Origin: Maratus speciosus
Taxonomy: Eukaryota; Arthropoda; Arachnida; Araneae; Salticidae
Assembly: GCA_963932465.1 (NCBI GenBank)
Contig: OZ010791.1
Location: 619,263,800 to 619,327,799, forward strand
Reading direction: 5' to 3'
Length of the DNA: 64,000 nt
Each line of letters starts with the position of its first letter. Within the stretch, counting starts at the first letter, position 1. Below are positions 25,675-40,600 of this stretch, in pieces. The notes under the pieces were generated by a model. That model was given only the letters and a program-made list of their open reading frames with translations, was not told the origin of the DNA and did not search any database. The translations under genes were made by a program, and so were the position numbers.

Positions 25675-28600
25675 CGTGAATTTTTATATAAACTTGCACT
25701 TCTAACAAAATTTTCCTTTGGGGGGAAAAAGACAGAAAGGGGGGGTGTATGTAAGTTTTTCTATACCATTTCCTTTAGAGCTAGATTTTAATCAAATATA
25801 TTTTTTCAAGAAAACAATTTATTATTCCACTTTATAATTGAAACCCTCTACAATTCAGTATCTTAAATCTTATATCTAAAAGAGTTAAAATATTGATTTT
25901 GCCATAATGACATGAATAATTAGTTTGAATGATTAATTATTCTCATTTAAATATTATACTTTATTAATTATTAGTAATCCCAATTGCTCAATTTAATTTC
26001 AAAAGATTACTTGACCCCTGCCATAATTTTTTAATTGCTACACTGCTGTCAAAACATAACTAGTAATGAAATTAAAAAAGTTATTGAATCGCATACTTTG
26101 GATCGAGCGTTGACAGTTATAATCTCCATGTCTGTTGAAAACAATTTACAAGAGAATGCTATATTGACTGCTGTCTCCTAAAAATAAAAACAATAAATGA
26201 ATTAATGGTTAATTTTTATACTGTAAGCGTCATCATCACATACAACTTACTTTAAAACCAAAATATACAATATAAAGAGATATATAATATAAAGTAATAT
26301 AAAATATACAATATAATATCCTAGAAACAAACCTCAATATCTAAAAAGTCCTTCCGGCCAGTGCCGGGAGGAAGAGGTAGCTTTCATAATCCTTATTTAA
26401 AAAAGCCAACTTATATCATGCAAACACACGAAGCTCAATTTAGTGGAAACCGAATATAGGAGATTCAATACTAATTTTTATCAATATAATGAATGAGAAT
26501 TTCGCGAAATTAGTCAGCTTTATCCAAGCTGCTTTTCTTTAAAGTAACTTATATTTGGCTGCCAAATTCGGCAATTTCTTAAAGTGCCTGTCATTTTAAG
26601 ACAACATGGTGGATGAGGCTAAGCAGTGAACTTGGTCGAGACCTTAGTAATTGCTGTGCACATGCTCACTCACATCGGAATCGGTTAATATATAGGAGTG
26701 CTGTCGCATGCAAAAAATCAGATTTTTCAAAATGTCACCCACAATAGAAATTGAAACTGCTATATCTGAGCCATTTTTTAAGGTAAAGACAAACAAAAAA
26801 TGCTCCTGAATCCTTATATCAAGATCAAATACTTAAGAAAGAAACCTTTTTCAATTTCTAATTTTTTTGCACCTCACTTTAAATATATATATTTTTTTTT
26901 TTAATTTAATGGTCGCCATTTTGAAACAAGATGGCTGACGAATCTGGCCAGAGAATTTGGTCGAGGTGTTGATGTATACTATCCACATGCCTTCTTACAT
27001 CGAAATAGGCGAATACGTGTGTTATCGCGTGACAAATACAAGATCGTTTCAAAATGTTAGCCATGCTAGAAATTCAAAGTGCTATAAATCAACCATTTTT
27101 TAAGATATCAACAAAAGAACAAATTTTCAGAAACAAAAACTGTTCCGGAATCTTTGTATCAAGGCCAAACACATAAAAAAAATCTTTTTCATTTTCCAAT
27201 TTTTTAATACCTCATTTTGAATTTTAAATTTAATTTTTTTTAAATGGCAACCCTTTTGAAACAAGATGGCGAATGGAGCTGGCCAACGAACTCGGTCGAG
27301 ACATTGGTATGTACTATGTACAGACCAAGTTACATCCAAATAGGTTCATAAATACGCCTGTTATCGCGTGACAAAAATCAGGTCGTTTTAAAATGTCAGC
27401 CACAAGAGAAATTCAAAATGCTATTACTCAGCCATTTTTTTTTTTTTAGATATAGACGAAAGGAAAACTGTTCCGGAATCTTTGTATTAAGGTCAAACAC
27501 ATACAAAAAGAAATCTTTTTCATTTTCCAGTTTTTTGGTATCTCATTTAAATTTTTTTATTTTTTAATTTTTTTAAATGGCCGCCATTTTGAAACAAGAT
27601 GGCGGATGAAGCTGGCCAACGAACTCGGTCGAGATATTTGTATGTACTATGTACACACCAAGGTACATCCAAGTCGGTTCATAAATACGCCTGTTATTAC
27701 GTGAGAAAAATCAGGACGTTTCAAAATGTCAGCCACGCTAGAAATTCAAAATGCTATAACTCAGCCATTTCTTAAGATATAGACGAAACAAAAACTGCTC
27801 CCGAATCTTTTTATCAAGGTCAAACACATAAGAAGAAAATATTTTTTCAATTTTCAATTTTTGGTACCACATTTCAAATTTAAATTTTTCTTAAAAATTT
27901 AAATGGCCGCCATTTTTAAACAAGATGGCGGGTGAAGCTGACCAACGAACCCGGTCGAGACATTGGTATGTACTATGTAAAAACGAAGTTACATCCAAAT
28001 CGGTTCATAAATACACCTTTCATCGCGTGACAAAATTCAGGACGTTTCAAAATGTCAGCCACGCTAGAAATTCAAAATGCTATAACTCAGCCATTTTTTA
28101 AGATATAGACGAAACAAACACTGCTCCGAAATCTTTGTATAAAGGTCAAATACATAAGAAAAAATATTTTTCCATTTTCAATTTTTTGGTACCACATTTC
28201 AAATTTTAAAATTTTAAAAAAATTTTAAATGGCCGCCATTTTGAAACAAAATGGCGGATGAAGCTGGCCAACGAACTCGGTCGAGAGATTGGTATGTACT
28301 ATGTACACACCGAATTACATCCAAATCGGTTCATAAATACGCCTTTTATCGCGTGACAAAATTCAGGTCGTTTTAAAATGTCAGCCACAAGAGAAATTCA
28401 AAATGCTATTACTCAGCCATTTTTTTTTTTTTAGATATAGACGAAAGAAAAACTGTTCCGGAATCTTTGTATTAAGGTCAAACACATACAAAAAGAAATC
28501 TTTTTCATTTTCCAGTTTTTTGGTATCTCATTTAAATTTTTTTATTTTTTAATTTTTTTAAATGGCCGCCATTTTGAAACAAGATGGCGGATGAAGCTGG

Positions 28601-31600
28601 CCAACGAACTCGGTCGAGATATTTGTATGTACTATGTACACACCAAGGTACATCCACGTCGGTTCATAAATACGCCTGTTATTACGTGAGAAAAATCAGG
28701 ACGTTTCAAAATGTCAGCCACGCTAGAAATTCAAAATGCTATAACTCAGCCATTTCTTAAGATATAGACGAAACAAAAACTGCTCCCGAATCTTTTTATC
28801 AAGGTCAAACACATAAGAAGAAAATATTTTTTCAATTTTCAATTTTTGGTACCACATTTCAAATTTAAATTTTTCTTAAAAATTTAAATGGCCGCCATTT
28901 TTAAACAAGATGGCGGGTGAAGCTGACCAACGAACCCGGTCGAGACATTGGTATGTACTATGTAAAAACGAAGTTACATCCAAATCGGTTCATAAATACA
29001 CCTTTCATCGCGTGACAAAATTCAGGACGTTTCAAAATGTCAGCCACGCTAGAAATTCAAAATGCTATAACTCAGCCATTTTTTAAGATATAGACGAAAC
29101 AAAAACTGCTCCGAAATCTTTGTATAAAGGTCAAATACATAAGAAAAAATATTTTTCCATTTTCAATTTTTTGGTACCACATTTCAAATTTTAAAATTTT
29201 AAAAAGCCGCCATTTTGAAACAAAATGGCGGATGAAGCTGGCCAACGAACTCGGTCGAGAGATTGGTATGTACTATGTACACACCGAATTACATCCAAAT
29301 CGGTTCATAAATACGCCTTTTATCGCGTGACAAAATTCAGGACGTTTCAAAATGTCAGCCACGCTAGAAATTCAAAATGCTATAACTCAGCCATTTTTTA
29401 AGATATAGACGAAACAAAAACTGCTCCGGAATCTTTGTATAAAGGTCAAATACATAAGAAAAAAATATTTTTCCATTTTTAATTTTTTGGTACCACATTT
29501 CAAGTTTTAAATTTTTTTTTTAATTTTAAATGGCCGCCATTTTGAAACAAAACGGCGGATGAAGCTGGCCAACGAACTCGGTCGAGACATTGGTATGTAC
29601 TATGTACACACCGAATTACATCGAAATCGGTTTATAATTACGGGAGTTACAGTGTGACATAGGTCAGATATATATATATCAATTTTGAACGGAGGGTGGT
29701 TTCGGGGTCTGGGGGTCATGATCGATGAAAATATACCAAAATTTTTTGAAATCGCTTTCCTCCGAACGGCTGCAGTAGGTAGCTTTTTTGTAAAGAAAGC
29801 TACCTAAAAAAATTAAGAAAGTTGCCAAATTCAAAATTTTGACAATGCCTACCTGAAAAATAATTAATAATTAAAATTTCACATGTAATAATATTTTTTT
29901 TTTAATCTGGGCACTAATTAAAATTAATTTTTCTATGAATTATCCAACTGTAGTAGAAAGTAGCTGTTCTAAAGGAAATACGTTAAAATAAATAATAATA
30001 AATTCATTATCTGCTATAAACTATACACAGTATATTTAAATTATGTACCACTAAATTGGTATATTTAATATCATACCACTAAATTATAAGACTGTGGTAT
30101 GTTTTATCATTTTCCATACAAATATATCATCCCCCACATTTGAAATCAACATTTTATCAAACATTTACACAAAATTATGGTATAAAGATGTTACGTTATA
30201 CTACTTTTTTTTTCTTCTTTTTATGAAACTTTATTAACAATTTCATATGTCTTAATATTTCCCCCCCCCCTTTTTTTTCTCGTTATTTTAAGTCCACAAA
30301 CTAACTAATTTCCCATTTATAAAGCGATGGCATGCTTTCATGTTTATAAACGTTCACTCCAAATGTTTTATGGATAACAGAAATGATAAAATATAACATT
30401 ATAATTTAATGATATAATACAAATCTTTCAAACTTATAAAAACAAATTTTTAGAAATTAAGATTTTTAGGGACAAAGCTATAATTTATACAGAAAAAAAA
30501 AAAAAAAAAACAGTCATTCATAATGTTAAAAGTGTAAGTCCAACTAATTACATCTGATGTAATAATGTTAAAGTAATACATTGAAATAAAGTAAATAAAT
30601 CAAATAATGTATAAGTCTGACAATGTTATAAATTTGCCTTATTTTATTACAGTTCAAAATACTAAAAAGATAATAGCTAAATTTCAGAATAATAACTTCA
30701 AATTCATTAGAATAAGTTTTAAATAAATAAATAAATGAATAAAAAAAAAGTTTGTGTGTGTATTATTATAAAATTTACGTGAAAAAAAAAAAAAAAAAAG
30801 ATATATACTGTCAGAAGAAATTCACCATATTTAATTTCTTTGGTCAAAAGTTGCAGAATTTTGTTATGTCAAAAACTTTGTAACGCAATCTAACCTTGTT
30901 AATATGCAATGCTGAGTAAAGTTTGGATAATTAATATATTATTTAAGTAATATAATATATTTTGAAATAAATTAATTTTTTGTAAATATAACATGAACTT
31001 AAAAGATTCATTGCTTAAGATAAAAGATTCATTCCTAGTACTTTCGCAGGTTTAAATAAATGTGTATTTTAGAGTTTTACAGCTTTTAACATCTTTGTTA
31101 TTTTAATGTCACCTTTTAAATGTAAGCAATGAGTCTTAAGTTCAAGTTACATTTACAATTAACTCAAGGTAGAATTTCGAATTTCGCCCTATGATTACAT
31201 TTATTTTTATTATTATTTTTTACAAATATTAATTTTTTTATTGACAACATAGCATTTTCTAAAACAATGTTCCTTATTACCTGTTTATCACCTGTCAAAA
31301 CCCACACCACCATTCCAGCTGCTCTCAAAGAACTAATTGTTTCCGGCACACCTTCTTGTAATTTGTCTTCAATGCCTGTGGCACCCAGCAGTTCTAAATC
31401 TGTCTCAATCATACAAGCAGCTTGGAAGACTTTCTTTTCTTTGTCCTCTTCAAAAGAAAATTCTGCTTCTGTTTGAAAGGGTAGCCAGGCTTCATATTCA
31501 TCAGGACTAATAATCTGCAAAATAAATAAATCAAAAGATCATGCATTCAGTCTTCATTGTCAGACTAAATATCCATATGATGTAAATATGCAGATGCAAT

Positions 31601-34600
31601 GATCTCTCATTTACATATTATTAAAATGACCAATTATGTTTTTTGTTCATAATTGGGAGTAATGCATAAGTAAGAGGGTGTTAATTTCTTTATACACAGA
31701 TTTATGATATGGGACAAAATCAACATATTCAGAATATTACAATAACATTCAATAATAATTATAAATAATAAAATATATAACACTGTGTAATATTCTCCCT
31801 AAAATTTCTTTTGCAGCTAGATGATAGACAGAAACATATGGATTGGTGCATGTAGCAGATAACATGGTATTATTAAAAACAGACGTCACATAAAATTCAA
31901 CTTTTGAATAAAAATGTCTTTCAGCATTGTCAATTAATCTAATAAAAATAATTTATAAAACAGGATTCAAAGAAGTTTTTACACACAAATTAAATTAAGT
32001 GTAGAATCAATCTTATTATTTTAAACCAGTAAAATCTACACATATTTAAAAATAATAATGAGAACAATCTCACTTAGAAACAAATAAAATATAAGTTGAT
32101 TTCGTAAAGTTTTAAGGTTGTTCTCAAAAAAATATTTTTCCCCGCTCAACAACATGAAAGTTCCCAACACATTTTTAAACATAAAAACATACTTATTGAA
32201 GCCAGTATTCTCACTGGCTTTTGACTAACCTTAGCAGTTTGGCTAATCATCAAAGAAAAACTTTAGCTAAATGAAAACAATGTTAGCAAAAGATTCATAG
32301 CGAATCACGGATTCCAAAATCAATTTTTTAAACTTCCTAAGGTGTATCCTCTTTCCTTTTCAGAATTTTCTAGTCATTGATCTAAATCACATTACCAGCT
32401 ATAGAATCTTAAAAATGTATTAAAGATGCTTTGCAAAGCTGAGGGAAAAAATTCTAAACCAATTTACTTCTAAATAGTTTTATGAAACAAAACTCAAACT
32501 AACTCATTATTTGGAATAGCATGTTAGTCAGTTCGATAAAGAAAAATAAATATATATTTTTTAAATTTAAATAGAGTTCTAAAATTTTTTTTAAATACAA
32601 GTAAAGAGCTAATGGAAAAACTTTCAATTATTCAATAACATCACTGAGAGTGTTGCTGAAAGGGGGGGAAGGAAATCAACTCCCTCGATTTAGTAATTTC
32701 GATTTTTCACTTTTTTGCCAAATCAAACATTTTGTCACTATTTGCTACAATGACGATTGGCAGTGAGAACCCTGATTGAAGTAATTTATATAATGAAACC
32801 TTTTTTTTTTAAATGAATTACATTTTGAGTTATAAGAGATTGGTGTTTTATGACAATTTTTCTCTCTTCCTTGGGCTTTCGTGTCCAGAAATTTGGTACA
32901 AAATGCCCTCTTTGACATCATTTTCTGACAGATCTTTTGCTTTTATCAAAAAATGGAAAATCTATTCAATTATGTAGTTTCTTAATAAGAGCAACTGCCG
33001 ATTTCATGTATTTATAAATAAAAATGAATTAAAAAATGTCTCAGAAAGCTGCCAGTTTGGATTTAAGAACAGCCTTAAGAATACATATAATACATATATG
33101 GATTATGAACATGATGCAAAATGTTGTTCATTATATTGTAAGTTTCATGCAACGCAATATTGCAATTGTGTCATAGAAAAATTTTCCCACATTAAAAAAA
33201 AAAAGGCTAATGGAAGGTTCTTCAAATTCCAACTGTATTTTACACTGTTAGAACTGCCTACTTAAATATAGAATCTTTAAATAGTGTGTCACCAGTCTCT
33301 TTTTCAATAAAATGAAAGTTTTGGTGGAAAGCAAATGATGAGCAAATCTGTAAATGATCCTTTTAAAATTATTATTGTTAATTATAATTGTGCCCATGTG
33401 TTTATCATAAATTTTATTCATAAACACATTAATAATAACACTTCCATCGAAAAATATAATTCTGACTAAAAAATATGCACAAAATCGAGAGGTCTCTGCA
33501 GGAACAAATAAAAATACACATAAAAAATGCTAAAATTAGAGCTATTACCTTTTTGGCCATGCAAAGAACTCTCAGGCCTTTTCTTGAATAATTATTTAAA
33601 TGCTGTTGTGTCCTCATTATCATATTACGAGTGGCTAAAACAAACACAACACATATTTAAAAAAACAAACTGATATACTTATACATGCTTAAATTTCATA
33701 AAAGATGAATCATTGAATAACTTAAGAAAAAGTTAATATATATTTTAAATATTAAATTTATATAAAACGCTTAAGAAAAATTACAATTTTGCAGCAGATT
33801 TTAAATTTAATGTAATAAGATATGCAAGAAAGAATAGTAAGAGAATTCCAGATAAAGAACAAAAGTTAGAGCACATAAATTAATAAAAAGAAAAGTGCCC
33901 AGTTAAACTGATGGCATTGAGCTCACAGGCTATTCACACTAATTGTATATTATACTCTTATTTAAAAGAATAATGCCCACAAAAAATAAATGAAGGAGGA
34001 TTAGCCCCTATTCCCCACATTAAACTTAACCAATGAACCTCCATATCTAATCAGGGAACAGCTTAACATAATAAACTGGTATACCAAATTTGAAGCAAAT
34101 CAGATAATTCTGCATGAAAAAACCATTTCGCTAAATTAAGGGGGGTCTAACCCCCTTTATACTTAACTAATGAACCTCCAAATCTAATTAGGAAAGCTCC
34201 TTATCAGAATGAACATAGAAAAAAAAATTAAAGTAAATTGGATAATTCTGCATGAAAATCCAGTTATCTAAATTCAGGGAGGGGTCTTGCCCCCCCCCCC
34301 TTTCCCCTTTTTATACTTAACCAATGAACCTCCAAATCTAATAAAGGAAGTACCATATCGGAATAAACCGGCATATCAAATTTGAAGCAAATCGTTTAGT
34401 TCTGCCTGAAAAACTCATTTATCCAAATTAAGGGGGGGGGGGGGTCTAGCCCCAACCCCCACCCTTTAAACTTAACGGATAAACCGGTATAGCAAATTTG
34501 TAGCAAATCGAATAACTCTGCATGAAAAACCCATTTATCTAAATTAAGGGGGGTAGCCCCCTTTCCCCCCTTTATACTTAACCAATGAGCCTCCAAATCT

Positions 34601-37600
34601 AATAAAGGAAGTACCATATCGGAATAAACCGGCATATAAATTTGAAGCAAATCGAATAATTCTGCATGAAAAACCCATTTATCTAAATTAAGGGGAGGGG
34701 GTCTAGCCCCCCCCCCCCTTTATACTTAAATAATGAACCTCCAAATCTAATCAAGGCAGATTCTTAACATAATAAACCAGAGTACCAAATTTGGAGCAAA
34801 TCGAATAATTCTGCATGAAAAACCCATTTATCTAAATTAAGGGGGGAAGGGGTCTAGCCCCAATTCCCCCCCCCCTTTATACTTAACTAATGAACCTCCA
34901 AATCTAATCTGGGAAGCTCCTTAACATAATAAACCGTTGTACCAAATTTGGAGCAAATTAAATAATTCTGCATGAAAAACCCATTTATCTAAATTAAGGG
35001 GGGGGGGGGATTAGCCCCGTTTATCCTCTTTATACTTAAACAATGAACTCTCAAAACTAATCAGGGAAGCGCCATATAAGAATGAACCTAGAAAAAAAAT
35101 TTTAAGCGAATCGGATGTTTCTATCAAGATTTATCGCGTTACGTACATACATACATACATACAGAACGGGCGGGCACATTAGCTCTCAGGCTTTGATAGC
35201 CTGTGAGCTAAAAAGATTTTATGTTTATTAATGGGATAGCCAAATTTAATTAGCACAGTTGAGGTTTATTCCAAAAATTAAACATGACAGTGCATTAAAG
35301 AACGCACTGCCAATAGTCACTTTAGTTTTGTTATTGAAAAGAAACAGATAAAGATGGATGTCAAGCCACAATAGAACTTGCAGAGATGATTACTAGGTCA
35401 TGTGATTCCTTTGGGCAATGAGCTAAGTAGAATTCAACCTTAGTTTCAATAACCCAAGGTCAAATAAACTCTGGAGTTATTGATGAACTCCAAATAATAA
35501 CAACGGATAGACTTGCCAACCTAAGGTTTCTCAACTGGGATTTGAACGGCAAGTTGAAGGTTGATGGTGAATACACTGGTAAAAGTGAACATTGTCTACT
35601 TTTATAAGCAAGTAGCAAAAGCATTGTATGAGAAGTGCTTTAATGACAAACATTAGAGATGCACAACTACTGGCCCATGGGAAATCAAGCTATCACTATT
35701 TTAGGAAAGAATAATTTGCTTTATTTATTGACAAAAATATTTGGGTTAAATAAGACAAAGATTACATTTTGGAAATTGGGGTGGCAAATGACTTCCAGGC
35801 AAAAGAAGGTTGTGTAGTAGGGTGGGTTGAAAAAACCGAAATATTTATAATAGAAACGTAATAGCGCGGAAAAGTTGCCTTTTGTAAAAAAGATAAAATA
35901 CGTAAAATATTACACCGATTGGTTAATATCTTTTACCGCCGCAAGGGGTCCAAATTTCGAAAAAATCGCAAAAAACTTACTTTTAGCAATTTTTTTTTTT
36001 TTTAATTATCCAAACATACTTATTCAATTTCTAATAGAACGTAATAGCCACGCCAAGATATTAGTAATGTAACATTAACATTTCATTTTTGTGACATCGT
36101 TGCTTTTACCGCCACAACAGGGCCAAAATTTCTAAAAAATGTTAAAAATTAAAGTTTTTCATTTTTTCAATTTTCATAACTTTTGTAATGTTTTCAGATT
36201 TTTTACATTTCTAATAGGCTGGGAAAGGCATTTTATGTTGTTAATTTCATGCACATTGTTAACCATGATCACTGTAATTCTATATAAAAAAAAAAAAATG
36301 CTCAATGATAGAAACACCTGCAGCTGCCTGCATGTAAAATTAATTTCTCGCTGCTAGGGGGCCACGTTTCACTTTGTTCGTTTTTTTTTTTTTTTTTTTT
36401 GTAATGTACTCCTTTTACTCTATACTTTGATGGCCCTAAAGATAGAAATATCTGCAAGTTTAAAGAGATGGCAAAGTTTCATCTTTGCGAAGTCAAGGAG
36501 GAACATATCTCTTTGTACTAGAACCAGGTCTGAATTATTTTCGTCATTTGACCCCATCGTCTGACAAGGCGACTTCTATATGCAATGACATTATAGATTT
36601 TTTAAAGAAAAATGAAATCCCGACTGGAATAATAATTGCAGTTGAATTTCGCGGAACTGTCTTCAAAACAGGATGCAAAGGTGGTGTTATAGTAGGATTA
36701 GTTGAGAACAACTTTTAAAAAAACACTTTATTGGCTTCCTTGACCTCACTTCAATGAACTTCCACTGAGACATCTTTTCACACATCTTAATGACAAAAAA
36801 CAGGTTCTCTATCATATTGTGGCCCAATTGGTTGATCTCTTGCGATTTGCGAATTATTACCAATTGCAAAATTTAAGCCAATTTAATCTGATCACCTAGC
36901 TGTTGATAAAGATGATTTGTCAACTGACCAGAAGTATATGTCTGAAATATTGCACGCTCTTTCAACACGTGTGTATACAATTGACCTTTTTTGCTGAGTC
37001 CCTGGACAAATATTTCACACAAGGTGGATCATTACTGCTATTCGAATTTTGAGACTCTACATTGGAACAAAGAAAACCTCTTCTTAACTTGTCATACTCT
37101 TTGAGTACATCCTGAAAATGTACTGCATCGGTTGGTTCACAATTAAAATGAATCACTCATGTTTTCCAGAATCTGCGCACTATAGTTATTAACTTACGTT
37201 ACTTGACAGATAATCTACGAAAGATTATAGTTCCTGTATTTTCACGAAATGACTATTTCGCAAATCATACAAATAGCCTCTTTGGAATGATAGCATATGA
37301 AGAGGAGAACATCAGGGCCCCTGCCATGAAGAAAATTGCAAAAGCACGAAGTTCTGTGGACTAGAATAGTGCCATTCGTCACTTTATCATAGCAGACTTA
37401 AACACTGAAGCTTAAAATTGTATGGCTTTAGTCTACTGACAAAACTGAAAACTAACGGAACCACCTGTTATGGTTTCTTTATCGACTAAAAACGCTGGTG
37501 AGTTTAAAATGTTCGATTAAAGATACCAGCTATTATAACTTTCCTTGTCCCACTCAATCACTAGAAAGATGCGTGAAATTATTCATTGAAGCACTGATAA

Positions 37601-40600
37601 AGTTTGTTTACTGGAACAGAGGGAGGATCACATCTGATCAGTTTTGGCCTCTCGAGAAATAATGGCTTCATCTGAAAGCAAGTTATATTATAAATTCATT
37701 TACATTAAATTTTTCTTCATTTTAAGTTTATTTAACCGGTTTCGGTTAAACATCTCTATATTTTAATTAATAAAATACTAAAACATTTTGCTCATTTTAT
37801 ATAATTTTTGTGGCATGAATTGGCTGTTATGAAGTAAAACATCAGTAGATGAAGCGATCGTCAAGAAAAATGAATGATTAACTTTATTTTCAAGTCTATT
37901 ACAAATAGTTATAAAGAATTATGATATATTAATAGATATAAAGTAAAATTATTTCTAGACATATTTAGAAATTATAAAAATTTAGAAAAAAAAATGAAAA
38001 ATTGAAATTTTTACAAAAAGTATGGTCTTTTTGCGGCAAATAAAGATATGATTTCATCATAATGAACATTTACCGGGACATTTCTCATATCTTCATGTAG
38101 CTATTGCGTTCTATTAAAAATTGTATTGGTATGTTTGGATAATTTTAAAAAAATGATAAAATAAACATGTGTTTGGCGATTTTTTGAAACTTTGGCCCCC
38201 TTGCGGCGGTAAAAGATATTAACCGATCGATGAAATATTTTAGAAATTTATTCTGTATTACAAAAGGCAACTTTTCTGACCCACCCTATTGTGTAGCCCT
38301 AATATACACCTGAAATAATATCAGAATCTACAATGAATTCCCTTTCCTAAAGTTTCTCTTTCGAAAATCATAAACTAGCCAAAAAAATTTTCTTTGTAAA
38401 TTTGCAGCAATAAATTGTTTCTGGAGCTGTTTAGCTCAAATGACAGCACCATTGAAGAAAATTCAATGCAGATTCTGACATTATTTCAGATGCGCATGAT
38501 TCATTGGCATAGCTTACACAAAATGTCTTCACTACTTGCTTTTAAAAGTGGAATGAGTGATATAATGTATTTTTCAATCTGTACATATATTTCTTCATTT
38601 TTTATTAGCTTTTACCTAGTATGAATGTCATTTAAAAATTCATTGAACTTTGATACATTTGTTTGGTATTACTTATTCACATATAGACATACTAGTAAAT
38701 CTGTTGTGAGGCTTTCACACTGCAATCTTTATGATTATTTGTCTTTATTTATCATTAACTTTTGATTGATAAACTGCAATTTTTGATCAAATGTGTTTTA
38801 ATGAAATGTGACTGTACTAAATCATAAGCCTGGTTGAAAACCTTCAGTATGACACCTCATTTCATCATTGTGTGTTTTGTATGTGCATAGAAAAAGGGAT
38901 GTTGAGATCAAAAACGATGTATATCATATTCATATTAAATATTGCCAATTTTTCTGTTAGCCACACTTTTCATATAAATAAATAAATAAATATACCTTTC
39001 AAGTTTTTCTGATTAAAAACCATTAGATTTTTGTGAAAAATATGGAACTCACAATGGAATTAATGCATACATTGTAATCTAAATTACAAAAAAGAAAGAA
39101 AAAATGCTTCAAAGTTTTAGAAAAAAAAAAAACCCTACCTTTGCTAGCATTAGGAGACAGCTGAGGAAGAATGGAAGAATCTGCACCTTTGCAGAATAAA
39201 GTTCTATCTCCCGTAATGGGATGCAGAAGAATAATGGACATTCTCTTGCGTGTAGCATCAAATGGGAGAACATGTAATATTTTGTACTCTATAAGCCCTT
39301 CACCTATTTTCAGAACAATAAATGGTACGATTTAGACACATAAAATATTCACAGCAAAACAGTATCAAAATGACAGAAATTAAAAAGTATTTTTAAAAAA
39401 TATATATTATATTGTTCATTTTTTATTTATGTTTTCTATTTTTTTAGTGTTTAAAATATTTCATTGTTGCAGTTTCTCATCTAGTAGGCCTATTTTAGCA
39501 AGTGTGGTTTGGCACATAATCAACTCCATTACTACAACTTGTCTGCATCTGGCTAATGGAAAAATGCATTAAGATTTATTTATATAATTAAGTTTTAAAA
39601 ATATTGAAATGGTGTATTATCATCAAAAACACACCTGTAAATGTGTTTTGCATTTATAAACCTATCAGGAAGTTAGGAAAAAAATTATTACAAAGTTCCA
39701 TCTTTGCAGACACGAACAAAGTTAAAAAATAGAGTGCAAAAAAAGAAACTTCATTTTTCATATGGAATAATGGTTCCTAAAGAACAATGGCTCATAAGAG
39801 AACTAACAAGAGGTTAGGAAAAAATTGATTACAAAGTTCCATCTTTGAAGACACGAACAAAGTTAAAAATAGAGCGTAAAAAAAGAAACTTCACTGTTCA
39901 TAAGGAACAATGGTTCATAAGGAAAAATGGCTCATAAGGAACCTATCAGGGAGTTGGGAAAAAATGGATTACAAAGTTTCATCTTTGCAGACACAAACAA
40001 AGTTAAAAAACAGAGTGTAAAAGAAGAAACTTCATTGTTCTTAAGGATAAACGGTATAATGGTCCATAAGGAATAATGGCTCATAAGGAACCTATCAGGA
40101 AATTAGGAAAAAATGGATTACAAAGTTCCATCTTTGCAGATATGAACAAAGTTAAAAAATAGAGTATAAAAAAAGAAACTTCATCGTTCATAAGAGCAGT
40201 TCAAGAGCAGAGAGGTTTGAAGGGTATTATGATCCTTTCTGCTCTTCTGAAGTAAACCCTAGCTAAAAACATATTTTAGCACAGAAATACATAGTGTAAT
40301 TAACAGTGTTGCAATCCCCTCTCCCCTTCCCCCATATGCCCTTCTCAAATATAATAAGAATAACATGAAAATAGTGAAATACATATATGTGTATTCAAAA
40401 GTAAAAAACCAGATTTGACCTTCATTTAAAAGAACCAACTACTGTACAAACCAAATTTCATTGGAATAACCACAAACACTAAATATTTGAGTTTTCCAAA
40501 CTTGATACAAATGACACTAGTAAGGGGTTTAAAAAGCTTCATTGGGTTTTGTGATCTATCTAAGAAGAAAGGTTGGATCAATTCCTGATTTGATAGTTCA

